The translations under genes were made by a program, and so were the position numbers. A stretch of 64,000 nucleotides of DNA from CAWELS01 sp964468205 (GTDB lineage Bacteria > Acidobacteriota > Terriglobia > Bryobacterales > Bryobacteraceae): contig CAYXVG010000001.1 of assembly GCA_964468205.1 (NCBI GenBank), positions 124,001 to 188,000 on the forward strand. Reading direction: 5' to 3'. Of the stretch, positions 9,405 through 18,559 are shown one piece after another. The notes under the pieces were generated by a model. That model did no database searches. It was not told the origin of the DNA and saw only the letters and a program-made list of their open reading frames with translations. Numbering within the stretch: position 1 is the first letter of the stretch; each line of letters starts with the position of its first letter.

Positions 9405-11039
9405 TCACTCGGACCGCTGATGTTGGGTCTGTGTGCCTTGATGAGTCGGAGCAACGCCCCCATAGCTGCCCCCTCTCTCCCCCAACCGCCACACCGTCAC
9501 CGCCATCCCAAAGTCCCTCCGATCGCCAATCCGCCCGGCGGCACCCCCGTCGGCCTCCCCGCCGAGCCGGTTCTCGTAGCCCCCGTCCACCACCCAGACC
9601 GGCCCCTCTAGCTCCCCCGAGAGTGACCGGATCGCCTCAAGGTCCTCCCTCAAATCATCGAAGCCGCCAAACGACCACCGCGCCGCCCAAACCCGCAATC
9701 CGGCGATCCTCTCCTCGTTCGGTAATCCGGCATGAGCCGGCGTCCAGCCGCCGGGATCGAGATAGTAGCCCAGGCAAAGACGCGTCTCGGCGTCGGTCAC
9801 CAGCAAAGCTCCCGCCTCCGCCTCCGCACGCAGATAGGAGACCGTCTCCCGCATCAAATCCTTATCGCTTCTCCAATGGGGAACGCCCCACCAGTCCCGG
9901 TATTTCGGAACGTGCCAAACGCCCGCGAGCAGCGCCGCCAATAGCAGCGCCGGCAGTATCCGCCCCCGACACAGCGCATCGGCGCCCATCGCCGCCCCCG
10001 CCACCACGAACAGGCTCAAGTAGGCCGTCTCCCGGCTCGCTCCGTACGGGCTGAGGCGCAGGTACGATAACACATACACGGTGAGAAATGGAGCCGATAG
10101 CAACACCGCGGTCCCAATCGAGCGGCGCTCGTCCCGGCGAATCAAGCTCCCTAGAGCTACGGCGAACAGGACCATCCCGAAAATCGCCCACGGGAGCGAT
10201 GGGAACGGGAAGTTGAACTGCTTCAAAGTCCCGCCGAAGAGATGCAACAGCGGATCTTCGCCCGCCGCGGGAAACAGATCCGCCAGCCAGGGCATCGCCC
10301 CCTCCGCACCGGCATCCCGGGCCTCGAAACGCCACCCGTTCAGCAGCCAGAACAACGCCATCGCCCCCAACTGTCCGATCGTCCAGATGCGCCTGCTCCA
10401 GGCATTCACGGGGCTGCCGGGTAGCCGGATCAAGTAGTAGATCCCCGCCGCCGTCGCGAAGACCCCGGCCGCGAATCCTGACAACATCGCAAGCCACAGA
10501 AGCAGCGAGAACAGCCCCATCCAACGCACCGAGCCGTCTTCCAATACCCGGTCCAGGGCGTACAACGACGCAGCCATGAAGAAGAGCAGCAGCGGCTCCG
10601 CCCGCACGCCCGAATCGAGCGCCAGTATTGCCGGCGACAGCGACACCGCGGCCGCGGCGAATACCGCCGCCACCCCGGACGCCCGCCGCCGCAACCAAAG
10701 GTACATTGCAGCGGCCGTCAGCCCTCCAAATACCACGGGAACGAAACGGACTGCGATCTCGCTTCCCGCGAACCGACGGACGGCGCTCAATAGCAGGATA
10801 AGCAGGGGCGAATCGTGCGCCCGGAGGCTGTTCTCCCATACCGTCGCGGGATCGAGGGAGTTCGCCATCAGGCAAGTCCAGGCTTCTTGCGGGCTTAGGT
10901 ACGGACCGCTCGCCAGCCAGAACCGGAGCGCGAGCCCGGCGGCGCACACAAGCCCAGCGAGCAGTCCCGCATATCGGAGGAGCGCTCTGTCTAGCCGATC
11001 AATACGCGCCGCCACCGCATGCACTGCCTTCATCGTCAT
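9405..11039 (-). CDS. Polytopic membrane glycosyltransferase, GT39/PMT-like
   Basis: 544 residues with roughly ten to twelve hydrophobic segments (for example residues 22-42, 85-105, 120-145, 170-195, 290-310, 320-345, 365-385) followed by a soluble C-terminal stretch. This matches dolichyl/undecaprenyl-phosphate-sugar-dependent GT-C enzymes (PMT_2 type). The first periplasmic loop reads YLSPQEAWT, where GT39 members usually carry an acidic pair; only E is retained, so activity is uncertain. The last ~170 residues include LVTDAETRLCLGYYLDPGG, also seen in this group. Codon use and GC are those of the GC-rich backbone, unlike the glycan genes to its left. No Shine-Dalgarno is evident before either ATG (11039 or 11033). 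Confidence 0.75.
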   Translation of the reverse strand: MTMKAVHAVAARIDRLDRALLRYAGLLAGLVCAAGLALRFWLASGPYLSPQEAWTCLMANSLDPATVWENSLRAHDSPLLILLLSAVRRFAGSEIAVRFVPVVFGGLTAAAMYLWLRRRASGVAAVFAAAAVSLSPAILALDSGVRAEPLLLFFMAASLYALDRVLEDGSVRWMGLFSLLLWLAMLSGFAAGVFATAAGIYYLIRLPGSPVNAWSRRIWTIGQLGAMALFWLLNGWRFEARDAGAEGAMPWLADLFPAAGEDPLLHLFGGTLKQFNFPFPSLPWAIFGMVLFAVALGSLIRRDERRSIGTAVLLSAPFLTVYVLSYLRLSPYGASRETAYLSLFVVAGAAMGADALCRGRILPALLLAALLAGVWHVPKYRDWWGVPHWRSDKDLMRETVSYLRAEAEAGALLVTDAETRLCLGYYLDPGGWTPAHAGLPNEERIAGLRVWAARWSFGGFDDLREDLEAIRSLSGELEGPVWVVDGGYENRLGGEADGGAAGRIGDRRDFGMAVTVWRLGERGGSYGGVAPTHQGTQTQHQRSE

Positions 11040-11176
11040 AGGGATCCGGCGCCGCCTCTGTGTGCGCCAGCAATTCGCATCTGCTATCCGAGTGTCCGCC
11101 GGCCGCCGGTTTCCCGCGAAAACCGCTGGACATCCCCAAAGATAACAGACCAGGATGTGTGCGACTGTCCCCTCAC

Positions 11177-11674
11177 TCAGCGCCGTTCCCGCGGCCGCAC
11201 GAACGCCCCTCTCAGAACCCGAAACGCCCCGGACGCCACGGGGGCCTCGCGCCTCTCAAACCGTCTTATGTGGGTCTCCGAACTTTGCCCCGATGCGCCC
11301 TCCTCGCTCTCCTCCACCTCGCCTTCATCCGAGGGTCCCCGTAGCGCGCGCATTTCCCAGTTGTACACTCCGTCCTGAAGCTGTTCGCCGTCAGGCGCGA
11401 TTGGGGTCAGGTATGGCTTCTCCCCCCGCTCGAAAACGGTCTGCATGGTGAAGCCCGGCCCGGAAATCCACAGCGCCCACTTCTCCTCGGTCGCCTGCGC
11501 GCTCCAGACGATTTGTCCCGGCGATACGCTCGCCCGAGCGGCTGCCTGCGAATCGGCCGCCCGGATGTCCGCGGTCATCGCCATGGTGCAGAAACACCAC
11601 ACTGCCATCAGCCGCCGCCCGGCGCCCATACGTTGCGTCCGCCGTGAGATTCTCATCTTGCTCTCTGCTTTCAT
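11177..11674 (-). CDS. Small exported protein of unknown function
   Basis: 165 residues. The N-terminus has an arginine-rich region and a short hydrophobic stretch, RLMAVWCFCTMAMTADIRA, that reads as a signal peptide, cleaved near AADSQA. The mature part has ISGPGFTMQTVFERGEKP, then LQDGVYNWEMRAL and ASGAFRVLRGAFV, a small beta-rich layout seen in uncharacterised exported proteins; I do not know a function. It is divergent from the secreted glycosidase with 67 bp between them. The second ATG at 11656 (MRISRR) is an equally possible start. Confidence 0.6.
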   Translation of the reverse strand: MKAESKMRISRRTQRMGAGRRLMAVWCFCTMAMTADIRAADSQAAARASVSPGQIVWSAQATEEKWALWISGPGFTMQTVFERGEKPYLTPIAPDGEQLQDGVYNWEMRALRGPSDEGEVEESEEGASGQSSETHIRRFERREAPVASGAFRVLRGAFVRPRERR

Positions 11675-11741
11675 AGTGCCGCCGCCGGCCCGTTGCTCTC
11701 AGGGTCAATCTTCTCCGCCGCACTGTCATATCCTGGTTCCC

Positions 11742-14486
11742 ATGAGCCGGATTGTCCTTACCATCGCCGCCATTCTGCTCGCTTCACACTTCCCCGCAAA
11801 CCCGGAAGAGCCGTTCCACTCCGCCGAACTCGTCTTCCCGCTCGAGTCCTGGCACAACCACGGCTCCTCTCTCGTCGAACTGCCCAATGGCGACATATTC
11901 GCTGTCTGGTACCACGGTTCCGGCGAACGCCGCGCGGATGACGTGCTCATCCAGGCCGCCCGCCTGCCCCACGGCCAGCGCCGGTGGCGGCCCCGCTACA
12001 CGCTCGCCGATGTTCCCGGCTTCCCCGACTGCAACGTCTCCGCGTTCATCGACTCCCGCAACCGGCTCTGGATCATCTGGCCCACCATCGTCGCCAACCT
12101 CTGGGAAACAGCCCTACTCAACTACCGCATCACCGCCGACCTCTCGAACCTCGACGCCCCGCCTCGCTGGGACGTCTCCGAAAATCTGCTCTTCCAGCTC
12201 CCTGGCTTCGACGAGAAAGTGCGCCGGATCGTCGAGCCGCAACTCGCCCTCGCCCAATCCGGATCGCCCACCGCCGCAGCGCTCCAGGCCACGCTCAAAA
12301 ACGCCGGCGACAAGTATTTCCGCCGCATGGGCTGGATGCCGCGCGCCCACCCCATCGAACTCTCCAACGGCCGCATCATCGTGCCTCTCTACTCCGACGG
12401 TTTCTCCTTCTCCGTCATGGCCATCTCGGACGATTTCGGCAGGACGTGGACCGCCAGCGAGCCGCTCGCCGGCCGGGGCTCCATCCAGCCCTCCATCGCC
12501 GCCGGCGCGGACGGCGCGCTCACCGCCTACATGCGCGACAACGGGCCGCCCCCCAAACGCCTCCACGTCAGCGTCTCCCGGGACGACGGCCTCACCTGGT
12601 CCGAAGTCGCCGACAGTGAACTGCCCAATCCGGGGTCCGCCGCCGAGGTCATCACCCTCCACGAAGGAAGCTGGCTCCTCATCTACAACGACACCGAGCG
12701 CAGCCGCCACTCCCTCGCCGTCTCCATCTCCGAAGACGAAGGCAAAACCTGGAAGTGGACCCGCCACCTCGAACGCGACACTCGCGGCAAGGACGCCGGA
12801 TCCTTCCACTACCCGTCCATCATCCAGGCCCGCGATGGCTCCCTCCACGCCACTTACAGCTACTTCCTCAATCACCTCGGCAAGGAATCGAAGAGCATCA
12901 AACATGCCCGCTTCAACGTCGCCTGGGTGAAACAGGGAGATCCCCCGCCCGCTCCGGCCGCTGAAATCCGGGTCGATCCCGGCGAGGTGGTGCGCAAGGG
13001 ATTCATGGGCCCCGGCTTCCACGTTTTCTTCCACCTCCATGACTTCGCCGAAGAGGAATTCGATCAGGTGCTCGGCAAGCGCTGGCGCGAGCTCAACCCT
13101 ACCTTCGCCCGCCTCACCCATAGGTGGGCGTCACATGACCCCATCACACCGGATGAGAAATCGCTCCGGGCGCTCTCCCGTGTGATGAACTTCATGAACG
13201 AAACCACCGGGACCGAGGTCTATCTCACCACCTGGAACCCTCCGCAACTCGACGCCGGCCCCGCCCGGGAGAGCTACGCCAGCCTCGTCGCCGGGGATAT
13301 CGAACGCCTGCGCCGTGAAGGCGCAACCAACCTGAACTACTATTGCATGACCAATGAGCTCTCCTACGGCGGTTGGGCCGGCCTCAAGGACGACCTGCCA
13401 ACCTTCCGTGACTACCACCGTCTGCTCCACGCGGAATTTGAGCGCCGCGGCCTGCCCGTCAAGCTCCTGGCCACTGACGCCTCCCCCATCGCCAACTGGA
13501 AGACCCTCGAATGGGCCGCCGCCAACATGGACTCCATCACCGGCGTCTACGGGGGCCACCACTACATCAACCGCCACTCCCTGGACGACCTCTCTTTCTA
13601 CGGCTACTTCCGCGAGCACACCGCCTGGGGCGCCGCCCTCGCCCGCCGCCACGGGAAGGACTTCATCATCGGCGAATTCGGCGCCAGGCAGGACAACCGC
13701 TTCCGCCACGGCCGCAAACGCGACGAGTGCATCTACTGGGATAAGCCGGCCGAAGCCTGGGTCGGCATCCAGATCGCCGAAGCCGTTCTCGCCGCCATGA
13801 ATTCGGGCGTCCACTCGCTTAGCTACTGGACCTTCACGGACTTCCCCGACGACTACCGGCCCGACTACATCAACAAGTGGGGCGTCTTCCAGTGGGGCGA
13901 CTCCGGATGGCGCACACGCGACGTCTACTACGCCTACGGCCTGCTCACGAAATTCTTCCGTGGACCCGCCACCGTCTTCAAAACTGAAGTCTCCGGCGAG
14001 AACATCCGCGCCGCCGCCGCGCAGCTTAAAGACGGCTCCTGGAGTGTCGCCGTCATCAATCGCAATCCCGGACCGGCCTCGGTGACCATCTCTCTCCCGG
14101 CCGCTGGAGACGCCGCCTTCCGCAAGTATGTCTATGATCCCGCTGATGTACCCTTCACCGAAGACGGCGACCTGCCCGAACCCGATGCGCTCGTCACCAT
14201 GACCGCCGGCGCTCTCACCGGCAGCGTTCCCCCCGGAACCCTCGCCGTTTACACCACCGCGTTTGACACCGAGCCTCCACCCCCGGTCGAGGGACTCGAG
14301 ATCCACAAGCACGCCTCCGGCGGCCGTACCCTCACCTGGACCGCAAGCCCCGCCCCGGACCTCTGCTACTATCGCATCTACAAGAACGGAAACCGCATCG
14401 GCTCCACCATCGCGACCTCCTTCACTGACCGCACATCCGGCCCCGGCGAATACAGGGTAATCGCTGTCGACACCTCCGGCAACTGA
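11742..14486 (+). CDS. Secreted multidomain glycosidase: BNR/sialidase-like propeller, TIM-barrel hydrolase, FN3
   Basis: 914 residues from ATG 11742, with a signal peptide (MSRIVLTIAAILLASHFPA). Residues about 25-385 are a BNR-type beta-propeller: repeated S-x-D-x-G-x-TW boxes (SDDFGRTWT, SRDDGLTWS, SEDEGKTWK), as in exo-sialidase-like proteins. Residues about 410-760 look like a clan-A TIM barrel with NYYCMTNELSYGG (acid/base Glu after Asn) and KDFIIGEFGARQD (candidate nucleophile Glu). A beta-sandwich follows, then a C-terminal FN3 domain (VEGLEIHKHASGG to YRVIAVDTSGN). Likely secreted to attack complex glycans; substrate unknown. The frame continues past its TGA into a histidine-kinase remnant. 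Confidence 0.8.
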   Translation: MSRIVLTIAAILLASHFPANPEEPFHSAELVFPLESWHNHGSSLVELPNGDIFAVWYHGSGERRADDVLIQAARLPHGQRRWRPRYTLADVPGFPDCNVSAFIDSRNRLWIIWPTIVANLWETALLNYRITADLSNLDAPPRWDVSENLLFQLPGFDEKVRRIVEPQLALAQSGSPTAAALQATLKNAGDKYFRRMGWMPRAHPIELSNGRIIVPLYSDGFSFSVMAISDDFGRTWTASEPLAGRGSIQPSIAAGADGALTAYMRDNGPPPKRLHVSVSRDDGLTWSEVADSELPNPGSAAEVITLHEGSWLLIYNDTERSRHSLAVSISEDEGKTWKWTRHLERDTRGKDAGSFHYPSIIQARDGSLHATYSYFLNHLGKESKSIKHARFNVAWVKQGDPPPAPAAEIRVDPGEVVRKGFMGPGFHVFFHLHDFAEEEFDQVLGKRWRELNPTFARLTHRWASHDPITPDEKSLRALSRVMNFMNETTGTEVYLTTWNPPQLDAGPARESYASLVAGDIERLRREGATNLNYYCMTNELSYGGWAGLKDDLPTFRDYHRLLHAEFERRGLPVKLLATDASPIANWKTLEWAAANMDSITGVYGGHHYINRHSLDDLSFYGYFREHTAWGAALARRHGKDFIIGEFGARQDNRFRHGRKRDECIYWDKPAEAWVGIQIAEAVLAAMNSGVHSLSYWTFTDFPDDYRPDYINKWGVFQWGDSGWRTRDVYYAYGLLTKFFRGPATVFKTEVSGENIRAAAAQLKDGSWSVAVINRNPGPASVTISLPAAGDAAFRKYVYDPADVPFTEDGDLPEPDALVTMTAGALTGSVPPGTLAVYTTAFDTEPPPPVEGLEIHKHASGGRTLTWTASPAPDLCYYRIYKNGNRIGSTIATSFTDRTSGPGEYRVIAVDTSGN

Positions 14487-14716
14487 ACCGGCTGGCGGCG
14501 TGACGGCGGCTTCCTCGAAGTGTCCGTCAGCGGCGAAGGGCCGGGAATCTCCAACACCACCAACCTCTTCGTGCCCTTCTTCACCACCAAACCGGGAGGC
14601 TCCGGTATCGGCCTTGCCCTCTGCCGCCAAATCGCCGAAAACCACAACGGAGGCGTCACGCTCGAAGACCGAGCGGCGCCCGCGGTTGCATCGCCCGGCT
14701 GGGCCTGCCGCTCTGA
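14487..14716 (+). pseudogene. Remnant of a sensor histidine kinase (C-terminal ATPase half)
   Basis: Directly after the glycosidase stop, in the same frame, the DNA encodes WRRDGGFLEVSVSGEGPGI, then NLFVPFFTTKPGGSGIGL and ALCRQIAENHNGG: the G1 and G2 boxes of a HATPase_c domain of NtrY/PAS-type kinases. The expected ending, GARGCIARLGLPL and stop, is found in the +1 frame (stop 14714-14716), so there is a frameshift shortly after LEDR. The dimerisation domain, H-box and N-box are absent. It is therefore a truncated, frameshifted fragment and cannot make a kinase. Confidence 0.8.
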
Positions 14717-14767
14717 TACTCCTTCGTGGTAGCAGTTGGGGAAAAGTAAGGAAGAAGCGGCGAACTC

Positions 14768-15640
14768 TCAGTTCTGTACGCGCTTCTCGTAGTGAATAAT
14801 GGTGTCGACAATCCCGATCTCTACCCGCCGGTTCGCCGCGCGGGCCTCCCGGGTCTTCGCGTCCACCAGCGGTTGGCTCTTGCCGTATCCATGCACTTCA
14901 ATGACATCTTCCGGCAATCCCGCCTCCACCAGGTAGTCGCGTACGGCCCTGGCGCGCCGCAGCGAGAGCCCTTTATTGTAGGTGGCGTCGCCCTGGTCGT
15001 CGGTATGCCCGTCCACGAAAAGCCGGTAGCCCTCACTCGCGAGCAGAATTCCGGCAACGCGGCTCAGTATCTCGCGATTCTTCGCGCTGAGATCGGCCTT
15101 GTCGAACGCGAAACGGAAATTGCTCTCGCTGAGCACCATGACCATACCCGCTGGAGTCCGCTTCGTCGGCAAAATCTTGTTCAGCGCCTCCTGCATCCGA
15201 TCCAGCTCCTCGGCTCGCCGGCGCTCGATCGCTTCCAACTCCGCCAGGGTCTTCTGTGTCTCGACTCTTGCCTGGAGAGCCTCGGCCCGCGCCTGCTCCC
15301 GCTGCTCGGCGACGCTCAGAATCTCCTGTTGTGTCTCGGCGAGCTGTTCCGCCGTCTGCTCAACCCGGTTCTCGGCGGAATCGGCGCGACCGCGTTCGGC
15401 GTGCGCCTCTTCGAGCGCGGCTTCCAGTCGTTTGGAGTACTCCCGCAGCCGCTCATTCATCTCCTCGGCCCGCTGCTCGGATGCCGCCAATTCCCGGTTC
15501 AAACGCTGGATTCGCTGGCCTGTGAACCAAACCAAGCCAATCACCACCAGGACCACCGTGATGATGATGACGTTGCGGACTACTGCCCCGCCATGCTCGT
15601 TTTGGGGTTTTCGAGCGATACCTCGCATCTGCGTTTCCAT
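14768..15640 (-). CDS. OmpA-family peptidoglycan-binding protein with inner-membrane anchor and coiled coil
   Basis: 290 residues: an N-terminal membrane segment (NVIIITVVLVVIGLVWFTG, about 23-41), a long Glu/Arg/Ala coiled coil (about 45-165), and a C-terminal OmpA/MotB-like domain with the peptidoglycan-binding signature FVDGHTDDQGDATYNKGLS and RRARAVRDYL, ending NRRVEIGIV. Such proteins tie an envelope structure to the cell wall. This one is anchored at the inner membrane and not by a barrel or lipid. ATG 15640 lacks a ribosome site; ATG 15628 (MRGIARK) has GGA spaced 7 nt upstream and may be the true start. No neighbour suggests a partner. Confidence 0.85.
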   Translation of the reverse strand: METQMRGIARKPQNEHGGAVVRNVIIITVVLVVIGLVWFTGQRIQRLNRELAASEQRAEEMNERLREYSKRLEAALEEAHAERGRADSAENRVEQTAEQLAETQQEILSVAEQREQARAEALQARVETQKTLAELEAIERRRAEELDRMQEALNKILPTKRTPAGMVMVLSESNFRFAFDKADLSAKNREILSRVAGILLASEGYRLFVDGHTDDQGDATYNKGLSLRRARAVRDYLVEAGLPEDVIEVHGYGKSQPLVDAKTREARAANRRVEIGIVDTIIHYEKRVQN

Positions 15641-15763
15641 TCTACAGCCCGGCGCAGTGTCCTTGCGGGCAGAGCCTCTTTGTTATTTGACGTGGCGTTT
15701 GCCAATCCCGTCTCACCGAATCCCCACCCGACCGCTCCAACCTGCAAATCCGCCCCGCCGTGA

Positions 15764-17119
15764 ATGCGGCACAATAGTGAGATCGTGGAACTTATCGCTC
15801 AAGTCAATGCGACCTTAAACGGAATCGTCTGGACCGTCATGATGTTCGTCCTGCTCGGCTCGGGCATCGTGTTGACCGCCATCACGCGAGGAGTGCAGTT
15901 CCGGAAGCTGGCCTTCTCCTTCCAGGAAGTGTTGGGAAAGCTCTTCTCCAAGTCCGAGGGAGAAGGCACCGTAAAGCCCTTTCAGGCCCTTTCCACGGCG
16001 CTCGCCTCCACCGTCGGCGTCGGCAACATCGCCGGCGTTGCTACCGCCATCCATCTGGGCGGGCCGGGAGCGCTGGTCTGGCTCATGGTTTCCGGCCTGC
16101 TCGGCATGAGCACGAAGTTCTCCGAGATCGCCGTCGCGCTCTGCTACCGCGAGCGGGATGCCACCGGCACCATGCGCGGCGGCGCCATGTACGTCCTCAA
16201 GAACGGCTTGAAGATGCCGTGGCTCGGCTCTATCTTCGCTCTCCTCACCGCTATCGCCGGCTTCGGCCTCGGCAACATGGTGCAGGCCAACTCGCTGGCC
16301 GAGGTTCTGAACAAGAGCTTCTCGATTCCACACTGGATCACTGGCGCCGTCCTCGCCGGACTCGTCGCCCTCGTGATTCTCGGTGGAATCAAGCGAATCG
16401 CCGAGGTTACACAGTTCCTTGTCCCCATTATGTGCGTCGTCTATCTCGTGGGCTCCATCATCGTCCTCATCCGATTCGCCGGCGAGATTCCCGGCGTCAT
16501 CCAATTGGTCTTCGACTCCGCCTTCAGCGGCACGGCGGCCGTGGGAGGATTCGCCGGAGCCACCGTGAAGGCCGCAGCCAGCCAGGGCATCAAAAAGGGT
16601 CTGTTCTCAAACGAAGCCGGCCTCGGAAGCGCCCCAATGGTCCATGCCTCCGCCGTCACTGACCACCCTGTCCGGCAGGCCACCTACGGCATCTTCGAGG
16701 TCTTCATCGACAGCATGGTGATCTGCGTTCTCACCGGACTCGTAGTGCTCACCACCGGCGCCTGGAAGACCGGCGACGCCGGCGCCGCCATGTCCGCCGA
16801 AGCCTTCGCCATCGGTCTCCCCGGAGAGTGGGGGCACCTCGCCGTGACGGTCTCCGTCATCGCCTTCGCTTTCTCCACCCTCCTCGGCTTCTCCTACTAC
16901 GGAGAGACCGCCATCACCTACCTCTTTGGAGCCCGGGCCGCCCTACCCTACCGCCTGGTCTGGACCGCCTTCGTCTACATCGGCTCCGTTTTTAGCCTTC
17001 ATCTCGTCTGGGACATCGCCGATACCCTCAATGGCCTCATGGCCCTGCCTAACCTCATCGGCGTTCTTGGCTCCCTCGCCCTGCTCCGCAAGCTCATGAA
17101 GGAGTTCTTCAAGGAATAA
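15764..17119 (+). CDS. Sodium:alanine/glycine symporter, AGCS family
   Basis: 451 residues with about ten to eleven membrane segments. AGCS hallmarks are clear: QALSTALASTVGVGNIAGV, GGPGALVWLMVSGLLGMSTKF, KGLFSNEAGLGSAP and FAFSTLLGFSYYGE. It should import alanine or glycine with sodium across the inner membrane. ATG 15764 has no clear Shine-Dalgarno; GTG 15785 (VELIAQ) is an alternative. No glycine riboswitch is recognisable in the 120 bp upstream. It ends 22 bp before the convergent mgtE gene. Confidence 0.93.
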   Translation: MRHNSEIVELIAQVNATLNGIVWTVMMFVLLGSGIVLTAITRGVQFRKLAFSFQEVLGKLFSKSEGEGTVKPFQALSTALASTVGVGNIAGVATAIHLGGPGALVWLMVSGLLGMSTKFSEIAVALCYRERDATGTMRGGAMYVLKNGLKMPWLGSIFALLTAIAGFGLGNMVQANSLAEVLNKSFSIPHWITGAVLAGLVALVILGGIKRIAEVTQFLVPIMCVVYLVGSIIVLIRFAGEIPGVIQLVFDSAFSGTAAVGGFAGATVKAAASQGIKKGLFSNEAGLGSAPMVHASAVTDHPVRQATYGIFEVFIDSMVICVLTGLVVLTTGAWKTGDAGAAMSAEAFAIGLPGEWGHLAVTVSVIAFAFSTLLGFSYYGETAITYLFGARAALPYRLVWTAFVYIGSVFSLHLVWDIADTLNGLMALPNLIGVLGSLALLRKLMKEFFKE

Positions 17120-17141
17120 CCGCCGGCGAGTCGCTAACGTC

Positions 17142-18458
17142 CTACAACATCTTCCCTTTCAGGAACATCGCAGCCACCGTAAAATAGATCACGACCCCCG
17201 TCACGTCCACGAGCGTCGCCACCAGCGGCGCCGACGCGCTTGCCGGGTCCAGGCCCACCCGCCGCAGCACGAACGGCAGCATGGAACCAGTCAGCGTTCC
17301 GAACAGCACGATTCCCACCAGGCTGGCCGCCACTGTCAATCCGAGGTAGAGATAGAACTCGCCAAAGCTTTCCCCCAGAACCTCTCCCAGCGCCACCCGG
17401 CCGATTCCCAGGGCCGCCAGCGCGCCCCCCAGAGCCAGCCCTACGAAAAACTCTCTCCGCGCCACTTTCCACCAGTCCCGCAACCTCACCTCTCCCAGCG
17501 CCATTGCACGAATCACGAGTGTCGAGGCTTGCGATCCCGAATTCCCGCCGCTCGAAATCACCAGCGGAATGAATATCGCCAGTACCACCGCCGAAGTGAT
17601 CGCGTGCTCGTACCACTCCATCGCCGAGGCCGTGAGCAACCCGCCGACGAACAGAATCGCCAGCCACCCGGCGCGCTTCCGGAGCATCTGCCAGAACCCC
17701 GTGTCGAAGTAGGGCGCCTCCAGCGCTTCCATGCCGCCCATCTTCTGAATATCCTCGCTCGCCTCCTCGCGGACAACGTCAACAATGTCGTCCACTGTGA
17801 CAATACCCTTCATGCGGCCTTCGTCATCGAGCACTGGCACCGCGGTCAAGTCGTGGTGGATGATCAGCTTGGCCACCTCTTCCTGGTCCGTCTCCTCATT
17901 CACGGCCGCAACATCCCGCTCCATGATTTCATCCACGCGCCGGTCGCCGGGAGCGATGAAAAGGTCGCGAAACGATACCACGCCGAGCAGGCGCTGCTGG
18001 GAGTCGAGTACGTACCCATAGTGGAGCGTCTCCACATGGCGGCTCTGCAGCCGGAGGTATGCGATCGCCTCGTCCGCCGTCATCGTTGCCCGGAGACGCG
18101 CGAATCGCGGGCTCATCAGTCCGCCGGCGTCGTCCTCGGCATAGGCCAGCAGGGCGTTCACCTCGCGCCGCATCGCCGGGTCCAGCATCTTCGCCAGCGC
18201 GTCGCGATCCTCCTCGCTCTCGGCGGCTTGTATCACGTCCGCTGCGTCATCGGGAGGCAGGACGCGCATATAGGTGCGCCGCTCGTGCTCCGGCATGCGC
18301 AACGCGAGCTCGGCTTGATCCCGCCCGTGGAGACTTAGAAACAGCTCTTCCCTCAGATCCCGCGTCAGGGCGCGAAACGCCGCCATCTGCTCCTCGTCCG
18401 TCAGGCTCGACCAGGACTGTACAGTTTCCTCTATGTTGTGGAGCGCTTCCTTCGTCAT
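17142..18458 (-). CDS. mgtE: Magnesium transporter MgtE
   Basis: 438 residues with MgtE architecture: N-terminal superhelical Mg2+-sensing domain (about 1-125, with the acidic ESEEDRDALAKML), a CBS pair (about 130-255, including VVSFRDLFIAPGD and DDIVDVVREEASEDIQ) and a C-terminal channel domain of five membrane helices (about 275-438), with the pore-lining ISSGGNSGSQAST and a final helix beginning DVTGVVIYFTV. Full length for the family. GAGG lies 6 nt before the ATG. I see no M-box riboswitch in the short upstream gap; gating is expected through the cytosolic domains. Confidence 0.95.
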   Translation of the reverse strand: MTKEALHNIEETVQSWSSLTDEEQMAAFRALTRDLREELFLSLHGRDQAELALRMPEHERRTYMRVLPPDDAADVIQAAESEEDRDALAKMLDPAMRREVNALLAYAEDDAGGLMSPRFARLRATMTADEAIAYLRLQSRHVETLHYGYVLDSQQRLLGVVSFRDLFIAPGDRRVDEIMERDVAAVNEETDQEEVAKLIIHHDLTAVPVLDDEGRMKGIVTVDDIVDVVREEASEDIQKMGGMEALEAPYFDTGFWQMLRKRAGWLAILFVGGLLTASAMEWYEHAITSAVVLAIFIPLVISSGGNSGSQASTLVIRAMALGEVRLRDWWKVARREFFVGLALGGALAALGIGRVALGEVLGESFGEFYLYLGLTVAASLVGIVLFGTLTGSMLPFVLRRVGLDPASASAPLVATLVDVTGVVIYFTVAAMFLKGKML

Positions 18459-18559
18459 AACAAGCCTCGACCGGCTGGCGGACTAATCCTCGCTAGCGGG
18501 ACTCCATTCAGATTAACGCTCAGCGGCTTGGCCTGGTGGGGCGCACCCCCGCCAGCCGC

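Noticed and set aside
14484..14486. TGA between the glycosidase and the kinase tail as a selenocysteine codon
   Set aside because: tRNA-Sec is present, but the downstream part is a frameshifted kinase fragment, there is no redox motif around the TGA, and no convincing SECIS hairpin follows it.
13131..14645. Long open frame on the minus strand opposite the secreted glycosidase
   Set aside because: Translation is Gly/Val/Asp-rich with no recognisable domain. It mirrors the GC-biased codons of the plus-strand gene, whose domains are clear.
15641..15763. Glycine riboswitch upstream of the AGCS symporter
   Set aside because: No glycine aptamer core is recognisable in the 120 bp available.
18459..18559. 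M-box riboswitch upstream of mgtE
   Set aside because: The gap to the next gene is only about 100 bp and shows no M-box-like paired structure by eye.
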